NCBI GenBank assembly: GCA_047629355.1
Contig: JBLHWU010000016.1
Coordinates: 1 to 41,292 of the forward strand
DNA length: 41,292 nt
Direction: 5' to 3'
Origin: CAYUNA01 sp047629355
GTDB taxonomy: Bacteria; Bacteroidota; Bacteroidia; Chitinophagales; Saprospiraceae
In this document: piece by piece, positions 32,198-39,646 of the stretch
How positions within the stretch are numbered: the first letter of the stretch is position 1
Layout of the letters: the number at the start of each line of letters is the position of its first letter
Notes under the pieces: model-generated
The model's input: the letters and a program-made list of their open reading frames with translations, nothing else
The model's database searches: none
What the model was told of the DNA's origin: nothing
Program-made: the position numbers and the translations under genes

Positions 32198-32914
32198 ATG
32201 CGTATCCTAATTTTTGCCTTTATTCTAACCTTCGTTGCTTGCAGGAAAAGCGATGAGCCAATGGTGCAAACACCACCACCGTCAACACCAGCTGTTGTTA
32301 CAACAAAAACCGTCTCTTATCTTGCCCTCGGCGACTCCTACACCATCGGGCAAAGTGTGAATGAACCTGACCGTTTTCCAGTGCAATTTATCACTCAACT
32401 GAAGTCAACAATTGATACAATTGAATTTGAAGATGCACAAATTATCGCGACGACGGGCTGGCGTACCGACCAACTGCAAGATGCTATCGAAGCAGCAGAT
32501 TTGCAAGACACTTTTGACTTAGTGAGTTTGTTAATTGGGGTCAATAATACATTTCAAAATCGCCCGATTGAAGTCTATAAAACAGAATTTACAGAGCTAT
32601 TGACCCGCTCTGTTGAATTGGCAGGTGGTGAGAAAGACCACGTTTTTGTGCTGTCTATCCCAGATTATGCGTTTACCCCTTATGGGCAAAATGCTAATCC
32701 AAATCAAATCAGCCAAGACATTGATGAATTCAACGAAGCAAATAAAGAAATTACCGAAATGATGGATGTCCGCTACTTCGATATCACACCAATATCAAGA
32801 AATGGCGTCGATGAACCAGAATTGGTCGCCTCCGATAATCTCCACCCTTCTGGCGAACAATATCGTCGCTGGGTTGACCTGTTTTTTGAAGAGATTAAAG
32901 CTCTGGTCGAGTAA
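32198..32914 (+). CDS. SGNH/GDSL-family hydrolase lipoprotein
   Basis: A 238-residue lipoprotein (Cys15 in FVACRKS) with a Pro/Thr linker (about 23-36) and an SGNH hydrolase domain. All four blocks are seen: GDSYT with nucleophile Ser47, Gly87 in TTGWRTDQL, Asn in IGVNNT (114-117), and Asp213/His216 in SDNLHPSGEQ. Members are lipases, acyl-esterases or carbohydrate deacetylases; the substrate here is unknown, but acetylated polysaccharide or lipid at the envelope is plausible. Convergent with the downstream thioredoxin-like gene, 57 bp between stops. Confidence 0.9.
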   Translation: MRILIFAFILTFVACRKSDEPMVQTPPPSTPAVVTTKTVSYLALGDSYTIGQSVNEPDRFPVQFITQLKSTIDTIEFEDAQIIATTGWRTDQLQDAIEAADLQDTFDLVSLLIGVNNTFQNRPIEVYKTEFTELLTRSVELAGGEKDHVFVLSIPDYAFTPYGQNANPNQISQDIDEFNEANKEITEMMDVRYFDITPISRNGVDEPELVASDNLHPSGEQYRRWVDLFFEEIKALVE

Positions 32915-32971
32915 AACATGTTGCGAGTTGCCAATAGGATGTGTACCCATCACGCTGAACCTGCAAGTCGC

Positions 32972-33676
32972 CTACAACACTGCTAAAATGTCTTTGACGC
33001 TCATTCGTTTGCTGTATTTTGGGTCAAAAAGAGCGGCTTTTATTTTTCCATCTTGCCCAATTACATACGTCGCAGGTACGGGTAGAAAAGCATCCGAATC
33101 ACCGTTCATTGCCACCAAACTCTCGCCAGTATAGTCCAAAATGCGCTTTTGATAAGCCTCATTTACTTTGAAAGTTACTTTATAGGAATCCATAATTTTA
33201 TGCCCTTTATCCGCAATCGCAGGGACATCTAATTTCGTTTTCTCTAACGTTTTTTGCACGTTCGCTTCGACCTCGGGTGCGATGACGATAATGGATGCGC
33301 CTTTGTCTTTCACCATTGCTAAAGAATCCGCAAATTGCGCTAAGTATTTGTTGCAAATGCCGCACCACTGTCCTCGATAAAAAACGACGACGACGAGACC
33401 TTTTGATAATTGTTCTGCCAAATGTATCAGGTCACCATTTTGGTCAATACTCCGAAAATCTGAAGCGATGTCGCCAACTTGCAAGCCCGTCGGAATTGCT
33501 TGAGTCGTATCCATTCCGAGTTTATCAAGCATGGCATTTTCATAGCGTGACACAGCTTTTTCTGCCATTTTTGCAGCTATTTCTGTTTTATTTTCAAGTG
33601 TTCTCGTCGTTTCTTTTTGAACCGTTTCTCCACAAGAAATAGCCAGAAAGAAGAGGGAAATAATTAAAAATCGCAT
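32972..33676 (-). CDS. Thioredoxin-like / peroxiredoxin-like lipoprotein
   Basis: A 234-residue lipoprotein (lipobox ending at Cys15, LAISCGET). A linker of about 40 charged residues precedes a thioredoxin-fold AhpC/TSA-type domain with VVVVFYRGQWCGICNKYL (redox motif Cys105-Gly-Ile-Cys108), a cis-Pro region (VPATYVIGQDGKI) and ALFDPKYSKRM at the end. It probably reduces or peroxidises substrates in the periplasm. ATG at 33676 was chosen for its clean lipoprotein signal; the longer frame (to 33727) adds an unlikely Phe-rich leader. Divergent from the next lipoprotein gene. Confidence 0.85.
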   Translation of the reverse strand: MRFLIISLFFLAISCGETVQKETTRTLENKTEIAAKMAEKAVSRYENAMLDKLGMDTTQAIPTGLQVGDIASDFRSIDQNGDLIHLAEQLSKGLVVVVFYRGQWCGICNKYLAQFADSLAMVKDKGASIIVIAPEVEANVQKTLEKTKLDVPAIADKGHKIMDSYKVTFKVNEAYQKRILDYTGESLVAMNGDSDAFLPVPATYVIGQDGKIKAALFDPKYSKRMSVKDILAVL

Positions 33677-33789
33677 AATATTTTTAAAAAAAAAGTTGAA
33701 AAAAAGTTTTTTTGAAAAGCAACCCAACCGATTTTGAGAATATTTCGTCTATCCTTTTGAATAGAATGTTCAAGAAAAAATCCAAAATC

Positions 33790-34467
33790 ATGAAACAGTT
33801 ATCATTGCTCTTATTTAGTTTAATACTTTTGACACTCAGTTGTTCTAAAGAGGAAGAAATAAAACCGAAAACAATTCCAGCCAATGCAATCAATTTTGCC
33901 AATTTGCAAGCAGGTCAACAATCGTTTTATCAAATGTACACGACCAAGTGTGATAGTTTGGATGAAGAATTTTCCTTTACGGGCGATACACTTGTTTTGG
34001 AAGTGATTGAAGGAGAAGCGAGTTTGCAAATGCGGGAATATTTCACTGAAAACTCTCCACATTATTTAAGTGGAGCGAATACAGAAACGGTTGAATATCC
34101 AGTAAAATCAGATGGTACAAATGCCATTTTACCACAGCGAGACAATTCTTTACTTTTCTTTTTCTACGCCAATGACACGCTACGTTTGCAGCCAGAACAA
34201 CGTGTAGATTTAGTACAACAAGATTGCAAATTGCACCTTGCTGGCGAGCCGTTTATTGGGAATGACATTGGAAATATCGACAATTTCACCATTGGCGACA
34301 TTACTTTGCGCGATAAAATTTCTGCTTCCTGCGAACCGTTTTTTGACTTAGATGCGTACTTAATTTATGATGCAAATCAATTATCAATGAGCCACGTTGT
34401 TTATGAAGAATATTTTTGGGATGTCTTGATTGCTACGCGGATTGAGGGTTGGATTTTGATTGAGTAG
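33790..34467 (+). CDS. Lipoprotein, unknown function
   Basis: A 225-residue lipoprotein (signal peptide, Cys18 in LTLSCSKEEE). It has beta-rich sequence with paired cysteines (TTKCDSLDEEF, VQQDCKLHLAG, SASCEPFFD). No domain recognised. ATG at 33790 was chosen because the lipobox begins there; an upstream in-frame ATG at 33712 would bury it. Divergent from the thioredoxin-like lipoprotein gene. Confidence 0.72.
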   Translation: MKQLSLLLFSLILLTLSCSKEEEIKPKTIPANAINFANLQAGQQSFYQMYTTKCDSLDEEFSFTGDTLVLEVIEGEASLQMREYFTENSPHYLSGANTETVEYPVKSDGTNAILPQRDNSLLFFFYANDTLRLQPEQRVDLVQQDCKLHLAGEPFIGNDIGNIDNFTIGDITLRDKISASCEPFFDLDAYLIYDANQLSMSHVVYEEYFWDVLIATRIEGWILIE

Positions 34468-34503
34468 AAATTTGAAATCGTCTTATGCAATAATCCCGAA
34501 TAA

Positions 34504-34807
34504 ATTGAATAGGAATAACCGCAGATGTAATATACAAAAGGTAAAAAAGCCTTGAATAACACTGAAGGAGTTGAATCTTGCTAGTGCTATGAATCATAAA
34601 TAACTACCTATCTAAAACAAAGGGGTTATTGAGGCGCACTGCGTTTTTTTGAAGTTCGAAAATCTTAAGATTTTCGAACTTCTCAAATGTCAAAATTAGG
34701 TGGTAATTATTTCAGGGCTATACCACTAGTATATATTCAACTCCTTCAGAGTTGCGATGTCGTTTTCATTGTCCCTCGGATTTTATCCGAGGTTATTCAT
34801 ATTCAAC
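34504..34807. repeat. Nested inverted repeat around a hairpin-A palindrome (copy 5)
   Basis: Outer arms: 34504-34525 against 34786-34807 (18 of 22). Middle arms: 34562-34586 (CTGAAGGAGTTGAAT...CTAGTG) against 34724-34749. The centre, 34651-34682, is a perfect 32-bp palindrome (GAAGTTCGAAAATCTT and its complement), the A module of the composite family, preceded by GCGCACTGCG. Confidence 0.65.
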
Positions 34808-34929
34808 TACTTCGTAGTTTTTCTTCCAAAAATATCATGTTTAGGTAAAAACGTCACATAATTACGAACTAATTCGTAGACGAAAACCGCCATTTAGTCC
34901 ATTCCTTTCCACAACTCACCCAACTAAAA

Positions 34930-34959
34930 TTTTTCAACTCAATTTTTCGTTTATCTTTG
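34930..34959 (+). promoter_or_regulatory. lepB promoter
   Basis: TATCTTTG at 34952-34959 fits TAnnTTTG, with TTTT in place of TTTG 18-19 nt upstream (34930-34933). The predicted start near 34966 lies downstream of the alternative codon at 34957, supporting ATG at 35005 as the true start. Confidence 0.6.
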
Positions 34960-35004
34960 TGCTTCGAATATACAAATATACCATATACTTCAATATACTA
35001 TTAC

Positions 35005-36582
35005 ATGACAATTCTGATATTTCTAATTATTTCCTATATTTTATTGAGCATCAGCTTGATGAAAGTATTTGAAAAAGCAGGTAAAGAACCGAATAAAGCA
35101 TTAATTCCAGGCGTCAACTTTACTACGATGTCCGAGTTGGTCGGACGCAAGAAAATTTATGCCTTGTGGTTGCTGTTTCCAGTTGTCAATATTTTCGTTT
35201 TTGTGGGCTTATGTGTCGATTTGGCGCGGTCATTTGGGCGATTGGATTTGAAAGATAGTGCATTGGCAGTCGTTTATGCACCCGCGATTTTTTATTCTAT
35301 TGGAAAAAATAAAGAAGACAAGTATTACGGACCTGTTTTAGAACAAGAGCGACAATACTACTCCAGCATCGAAGCAGCGCGAGAAGCAGGTAATGAACGA
35401 GAATTGCGGAAGCTCGAACACAAGAACCCTTATACCAAATCACAACCACGCGAATGGGTGGAAGCGATTGTTTTTGCGGTATTTGCAGCGGCATTTATTC
35501 GCATGTTTTTGATAGAAGCTTACACGATTCCGACGACTTCAATGGAAGGTTCGTTATTGGCGGGTGACTTTTTATTTGTGAGTAAGGCGCACTATGGCAT
35601 GCGGACACCTAAGACGGTGGCGATGTTTCCGTTGTTGCACAATGTACTTCCCGTGATTGGGTCGGAGTCTTATTTGGAAAGTCCAAGTTTGCCATTTTAC
35701 CGTTTACCAGCTCTTGAAAAAATTGATGCGATGGACCCCGTGGTTTTTAATTATCCGGAAGGGGACAGTATTTATATGTACCCAGGTCGTACCTATAGTA
35801 TTTATGACCTTCGCCGAAATAATGTAGATATTAAAAAGTTTGACAGAATGTACGGTTTGCGGACACGACCAGTGGATAAACGAGACCATTATATTAAGCG
35901 CTGCGTTGGTATTCCAGGTGATTCGATTCAGGTTATCAATCGGCAATTGCATAGAAATGGTAGCGCTGCCCCGAATCCTGAACACTTGCAATTTAGATAT
36001 AAAGTGGTCGCACCGGAAGGCATTAGTCAGCAGAAATTAGATGAATGGGGTGTCCATTTTTCACCGTCTGAAAGTACTTGGGATGGTAGCCAAGGTTTCT
36101 TATTTTTAGACCAAGAAACCGTGGGTAAAATAAAAGCCATTAGCTCGACTATTACTATTGAGAATGGGGCACGTCCCAACAACACGTTGTTTCCACATGA
36201 TAAAAAAATCACAAATGGCTGGACAGTGGACAATTATGGACCAATTTGGATTCCGAAAAAAGGTGCAACGGTCAACATTACGCCAGCAAATATTGCCCCT
36301 TACCGCCGAGTGATTAGTGTTTATGAAGACAATGACTTAGAAATTAAAGGTGGAAAAATCTACATCAACGATACAGAAACGAATGAATATACCTTCCAGC
36401 AAGATTACTATTGGATGATGGGAGATAACCGTCACAACTCGGAAGATTCGCGCGTATGGGGATATGTCCCGTTTGACCATGTAGTTGGAAAGCCTTTATT
36501 TATTTGGTTTTCTACGAAGAATGGGAATATGCGGAACGGAATTAATTGGGATAGGATTTTTACTTCTGCGAGTAAAATGTAG
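35005..36582 (+). CDS. lepB: Signal peptidase I with N-terminal membrane extension
   Basis: A 525-residue membrane peptidase that removes signal peptides. Family S26 motifs: IPTTSMEGSLLAGDFLFVSK with nucleophile Ser179, DHYIKRCVGIPGD with general base Lys298, and MMGDNRHNSEDSRVWGYVP near the C-terminus (quoted as separate motifs). It is longer than classical LepB. About 140 extra N-terminal residues hold three hydrophobic helices (near 2-18, 52-72, 85-100), a charged linker (110-150) precedes the anchoring helix (151-171), and a large insertion separates the Lys region from GDNR. Such long forms are common in Bacteroidota. Complete gene. Confidence 0.92.
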   Translation: MTILIFLIISYILLSISLMKVFEKAGKEPNKALIPGVNFTTMSELVGRKKIYALWLLFPVVNIFVFVGLCVDLARSFGRLDLKDSALAVVYAPAIFYSIGKNKEDKYYGPVLEQERQYYSSIEAAREAGNERELRKLEHKNPYTKSQPREWVEAIVFAVFAAAFIRMFLIEAYTIPTTSMEGSLLAGDFLFVSKAHYGMRTPKTVAMFPLLHNVLPVIGSESYLESPSLPFYRLPALEKIDAMDPVVFNYPEGDSIYMYPGRTYSIYDLRRNNVDIKKFDRMYGLRTRPVDKRDHYIKRCVGIPGDSIQVINRQLHRNGSAAPNPEHLQFRYKVVAPEGISQQKLDEWGVHFSPSESTWDGSQGFLFLDQETVGKIKAISSTITIENGARPNNTLFPHDKKITNGWTVDNYGPIWIPKKGATVNITPANIAPYRRVISVYEDNDLEIKGGKIYINDTETNEYTFQQDYYWMMGDNRHNSEDSRVWGYVPFDHVVGKPLFIWFSTKNGNMRNGINWDRIFTSASKM

Positions 36583-36634
36583 AAGAAGCCTTGTTTTTTC
36601 ACTAAAGATGATTACTTTTACGAGGTAAACACAT

Positions 36635-36696
36635 AAATGTCAACGAATTAGAGACCTTTTATTGGTTTTCAAATTCGTTGACATTTGTCTTTTTAT
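36635..36696 (+). terminator. Terminator hairpin after lepB
   Basis: Perfect 15-bp arms 36635-36649 and 36672-36686 (AAATGTCAACGAATT), a 22-nt loop, then GTCTTTTTAT. Confidence 0.75.
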
Positions 36697-36781
36697 AAAA
36701 AACGACCATCAATCGTTTCCCAACAAGAACCAATAGTAATTATTGAAATATACTATCAATTAAAGAGAAAACTTCATACCT

Positions 36782-37756
36782 ATGCTTAGTCGATTTTTTT
36801 CATCCGTATCCAACTTCTTATCTTCCATTTTTGGCGGTTCAAAAACACCGCCAACCAAACCACCCGTTGATGCTGCCGATACCCATTTGGAAACCACGGT
36901 GCAAGATGCGCAAGAAGTTCTTGATGAAACGGAAGAAATGGTTGATGAAACGGAAGTTGATTTGACGCCAATCGAAGACGGTTCGGTGAGTGAAGTTCCT
37001 GATGAACCAGTGATTCCTGAACCTAAAATTGAAGAACCGACCAACGAACCTCCTGTCGTCATCGTTACAGAAGACCCGACGGTTGTGATTGTTGAAGACC
37101 CTGATGGACCAGCGACGGAACCAGAAGTTGACCCTACTCCACCGACACATAAACAGCGCTACCTTTGGTGTCTCGATAATGGTCATGGCGTATTGCAAGC
37201 GGGCAAGCGTTCTGTCATTTTTGATGATGGAAAAACACAGTTGTTGGAGTATGAATTTAACCGCGCAGTTGTTGAAAAAATTATGGCAAAACTCGACGAG
37301 AAAGGCGTTGCATATTTTGATGTTGTACCCGATGTGGATGAAGTCGGCAGTTTTTTAAAAGGGCGAGTAAAACGAGCGAATAATAAAATTTCACCACTCA
37401 AAAAAATATTTATTTCCGTCCATGCCAATGCTGGTTCGACGGGTTCTGACGGTTGGGGTTCGGCCACGGGTATTGAAACTTGGTATCATCAAAATAGCCG
37501 CAAAGGCAAGAAAATTGCTGCTATTTTTCAAAAAGAATTGGTTGATGAAATGGGTTGGAGAAATCGACATTTGAAATCTTCTGCCATCACTGATTTATAT
37601 GTATTGCGCGAAACTTGGATGCCTGCAATTTTGACCGAAAATGGCTTTTTTACCAATAAAACACAGGCAAAAGATTTGATGAAAGATTCGGTGCGGCAGA
37701 AAATTGCAGATGCGCACGTGGCAGCGATTATGGAAATTGAGAGAAAGGGGATTTGA
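36782..37756 (+). CDS. N-acetylmuramoyl-L-alanine amidase (Amidase_3) with acidic linker
   Basis: A 324-residue zinc amidase cleaving the bond between muramic acid and the stem peptide. The C-terminal catalytic domain (about 126-320) shows zinc ligands His135 (DNGHG), Glu156 (LLEYEF) and His214 (ISVHAN), and catalytic Glu286 (ILTENGFF). Residues 24-122 are a Pro/Glu/Asp/Val-rich, low-complexity linker with repeated EDPxVVIVxEDP and DETEE units. Residues 1-20 are amphipathic (RFFSSVSNFLSSIF) rather than a clear signal peptide, so how it reaches murein is unclear. A separate unit from lepB because of the intervening terminator. Confidence 0.87.
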   Translation: MLSRFFSSVSNFLSSIFGGSKTPPTKPPVDAADTHLETTVQDAQEVLDETEEMVDETEVDLTPIEDGSVSEVPDEPVIPEPKIEEPTNEPPVVIVTEDPTVVIVEDPDGPATEPEVDPTPPTHKQRYLWCLDNGHGVLQAGKRSVIFDDGKTQLLEYEFNRAVVEKIMAKLDEKGVAYFDVVPDVDEVGSFLKGRVKRANNKISPLKKIFISVHANAGSTGSDGWGSATGIETWYHQNSRKGKKIAAIFQKELVDEMGWRNRHLKSSAITDLYVLRETWMPAILTENGFFTNKTQAKDLMKDSVRQKIADAHVAAIMEIERKGI

Positions 37757-37799
37757 TTCGTTTTTAGATTATAAACTTATTTAATTTCGAAAAAATAAA

Positions 37800-37903
37800 T
37801 AAGTTAGTATCTTTTTAATGGTTCGAGGTAACGTTTACTAAACCTCAAAGGTTTAGTAAACGTGCAGTAGCCTACCACGCTTTATTAAAATGATACATAA
37901 GTT
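37800..37903. repeat. Nested hairpin with a perfect palindromic core
   Basis: The core hairpin 37831-37863 has perfect 15-bp arms (ACGTTTACTAAACCT) and a 3-nt loop. Flanking arms 37807-37830 and 37873-37896 are complementary at about 17 of 24 positions (GTATC, TTTTAAT and GGTA blocks). It has the same outer-arm plus perfect-core design as 5381-5495 and 34504-34807, with a different sequence. Confidence 0.6.
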
Positions 37904-37927
37904 ACCCTATTTTTTTTTGATATTTGA

Positions 37928-38048
37928 GAAGCGAAAAAATCCTAAGATTTTCGAATTTCATGAAAAACAACTGCGCGCTGCCGCAGGCAGCGCGGATGGG
38001 CTTCTTGAGGGATAAAAGCGGTTTTTACAAACCGCTTTTATCCCTCAA
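37928..38048. repeat. Composite palindromic element, copy 6 (A-B-C)
   Basis: Hairpin A is 37928-37959. GC-rich hairpin B, 37974-37994, has perfect 9-bp arms CGCGCTGCC/GGCAGCGCG. Hairpin C has perfect 20-bp arms, 38005-38024 and 38029-38048, with a 4-nt loop, followed by the family's trailing ACTCCC. This is the best-preserved composite copy in the window. Confidence 0.75.
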
Positions 38049-38099
38049 ACTCCCAAAAATGAAATTGAATAATCCTTTTTTACCAAAAAAAAGTATCAT

Positions 38100-38273
38100 T
38101 CAATCCACCCATTCTATCTTTTCCTCCACCGTCTTCATCGGCATTCCTATCTTTGAACTTACAAAATAAGCAACAATCAACAAAATAATAATCAAAACAA
38201 GCTTGTCAAAGCCTGATAACAAAGAACGTTTATTACCCCCTTCTTTACTGGTGTGTGTTGTCTGTGATTCCAT
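38100..38273 (-). CDS. 57-residue single-pass membrane protein
   Basis: A short frame: ATG at 38273 to TGA at 38100-38102. The product has a polar N-terminus (MESQTTHTSKEGGNKRS), a hydrophobic helix at about 25-39 (LVLIIILLIVAYFV) and a charged tail (KTVEEKIEWVD). By the positive-inside rule (KRS before the helix) the N-terminus would be cytoplasmic. It lies 69 bp downstream of the glycosyltransferase gene on the same strand and may be co-transcribed. The clean domain pattern favours a real gene, but no family is recognised. Confidence 0.5.
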   Translation of the reverse strand: MESQTTHTSKEGGNKRSLLSGFDKLVLIIILLIVAYFVSSKIGMPMKTVEEKIEWVD

Positions 38274-38342
38274 TTTTATATTTTAAATCTGTGGGTTTCT
38301 AATAAAATTAGGACTTAAGTAACGCTTATTTTTAGCTATCTT

Positions 38343-39083
38343 TTATTTATATAAGTCATAACTCCCAATCCCCCATTTTGATAAGCGATGAATGACCGAT
38401 GTTTTCAAAACGCCCAATCCATAAATCAAACTTCTTTTGAAATTAATTGAGGAGGCTTCTGCAAAATATTTCGTCGGACAAGTAATTTCACCGATACCAT
38501 AGCCTTTATAAATAATTTGCGAAAGCACCTGATTGTCAAAAATAAAATCATCCGAATTTTGATTAAAATTAATACCCTCCAATACCTCTCGACTAAATGC
38601 CCGGTAGCCCGTATGGTATTCAGATAACTTATGATTCACCAAAATGTTCTGTGTCAGTGTCAAAAAACGGTTAGCGATATACTTATATATAGGCATCCCT
38701 CCTTTCAGTGCGCCGTTGCCCAAAATGCGTGAACCCAATACTACAGGGTACAAATCTTCGCCAATAATCGTCACCATAGCCAATATCAACTTCGGGGTAT
38801 ACTGATAATCCGGATGCAACATAATCACAATATCACCGCCCAATTCCAACGCCTTATTATATAGTGACTTTTGATTTCCGCCGTAACCCTTGTTGTTTTG
38901 ATGCGCAATAATGTGCTCAATTCCGACTTTACTTGCCATTGCAATCGTATCATCTTTACTCGCATCGTCGCACAGAATTACTTCATCCACGTAGTTGAAC
39001 GGAATTTCTCTATATGTTTTTTCCAAAGTCAATGCGGCATTATAAGCTGGAAGCACGACAATTACTTTTTTATTTTTGTACAT
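38343..39083 (-). CDS. Family 2 glycosyltransferase (dolichyl/undecaprenyl-phosphate type)
   Basis: A 246-residue GT-A fold enzyme without transmembrane helices. The donor-binding region is VVLPAYNAALTL (9-20) and DEVILCDDASKDDT (Asp39/Asp40). GYGGNQKSLYNKAL and MLHPDYQY (DXD-like, 88-95) follow, and LSEYHTGYRAFSREVL matches the acceptor-side motif of polyprenyl-phosphate mannose/glucose synthases. It probably loads a sugar onto a lipid carrier for envelope glycan or glycoprotein assembly. A TACTTTTG promoter box lies about 70 bp upstream. Confidence 0.88.
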   Translation of the reverse strand: MYKNKKVIVVLPAYNAALTLEKTYREIPFNYVDEVILCDDASKDDTIAMASKVGIEHIIAHQNNKGYGGNQKSLYNKALELGGDIVIMLHPDYQYTPKLILAMVTIIGEDLYPVVLGSRILGNGALKGGMPIYKYIANRFLTLTQNILVNHKLSEYHTGYRAFSREVLEGINFNQNSDDFIFDNQVLSQIIYKGYGIGEITCPTKYFAEASSINFKRSLIYGLGVLKTSVIHRLSKWGIGSYDLYK

Positions 39084-39153
39084 CTTGGCTATTATTTTAG
39101 CTGCTATTTTATTTTTGATGAAAACTTTATGAAAGCCAAAGTTTCACCAAAAG

Positions 39154-39161
39154 CAAAAGTA
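39154..39161 (-). promoter_or_regulatory. -7 box of the glycosyltransferase promoter
   Basis: TACTTTTG on the minus strand fits TAnnTTTG. The -33 position lacks TTTG. Leader about 65 nt. Confidence 0.5.
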
Positions 39162-39309
39162 GAAAATTGCGCTTACGTCCCATTAAATTTATAAATGTAT
39201 TTTTTCAAAAAAAAAGAGCATAACAATATACTACACAGAAAAATTTAACGAAATCTTAATGTTAAACAAATAAATATGTCATTTACTATACAAAAAAATT
39301 AATAAATTG

Positions 39310-39385
39310 TTATATTGCATCGATAAAATAGAGAGAGCGTGTTTTTTTGTGCCAGATTCCATCCTAGGAATCTGGCCTTTTTTTT
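39310..39385 (+). ncRNA. Candidate short RNA ending at an intrinsic terminator
   Basis: No plus-strand gene lies upstream, yet a textbook terminator occurs at 39351-39385. TATATTGC at about 39310-39317 resembles a -7 box, which would give a transcript of roughly 60 nt: GAGAGAGCGTG-type leader, T-run, hairpin. Candidate only; no known RNA family recognised. Confidence 0.3.
39351..39385 (+). terminator. Intrinsic terminator with no upstream plus-strand gene
   Basis: Perfect 10-bp stem GCCAGATTCC/GGAATCTGGC, a 6-nt loop, then C and eight T (39378-39385). Confidence 0.8.
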
Positions 39386-39406
39386 GAAAAAATCTTACCA
39401 TTTTTG

Positions 39407-39471
39407 TCATTTCAACTATATTTATTTATCATTTTGACCACACTTAATTTATCATTTCGACCGTAGTGGAA
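39407..39471. repeat. Three tandem 22-23-bp units
   Basis: TCATTTCAACT, TCATTTTGACC and TCATTTCGACC units begin at 39407, 39429 and 39452. The last, TCATTTCGACCGTAGTGGA, resembles a repeat I recall as common in Bacteroidota intergenic DNA. Probably a decayed REP array. Confidence 0.45.
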
Positions 39472-39646
39472 AAAAAAGTCATCATTTTATATGGGCTTCT
39501 TAGGAATTAATCTATTTTTGGCGTTGACTAAACACCATACCCATATTATTAAGTAGATAGTTTGGTGCGGTACTTTGGGTTTCCTAAAAAATAAAGGACT
39601 TAACCATTCCTTATTTTATCTATAAAACTAAATTTTTAATACGATA

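Larger units (their letters stand above)
34468..35004. other. Intergenic region with a 300-bp nested hairpin and the lepB promoter
   Basis: This gap of 537 bp contains the large inverted repeat 34504-34807, with a perfect 32-bp palindrome at its centre, then a short hairpin around TCCGAGG (34773-34792) and the lepB promoter (34930-34959). No coding region seen. Confidence 0.6.
37757..38099. other. Intergenic region filled by two hairpin elements
   Basis: This gap of 343 bp contains the nested hairpin 37800-37903 and composite element copy 6 (37928-38048). A plus-strand frame (37924-38169) coincides with the repeat and is not credited. Confidence 0.6.
39084..39646. other. Divergent region, glycosyltransferase / gcvH
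   Basis: This gap of 563 bp contains the glycosyltransferase promoter box (39154-39161), a possible short RNA ending in the terminator 39351-39385, and three tandem units at 39407-39471. TACTTTGG at about 39571 is a partial -7 box for gcvH. No protein gene seen; the 21-codon frame at 39129-39194 is not supported. Confidence 0.55.

Noticed and set aside
32923..32979. Weak inverted repeat between the SGNH and thioredoxin-like genes
   Set aside because: The arms match at too few positions to distinguish from chance.
34504..34807. Insertion sequence remnant
   Set aside because: No transposase fragment or target duplication seen; only nested inverted repeats, so kept as a repeat.
37924..38169. 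81-codon plus-strand frame after the amidase gene
   Set aside because: Covers composite element copy 6 and runs antisense into the better-supported 57-residue membrane protein.
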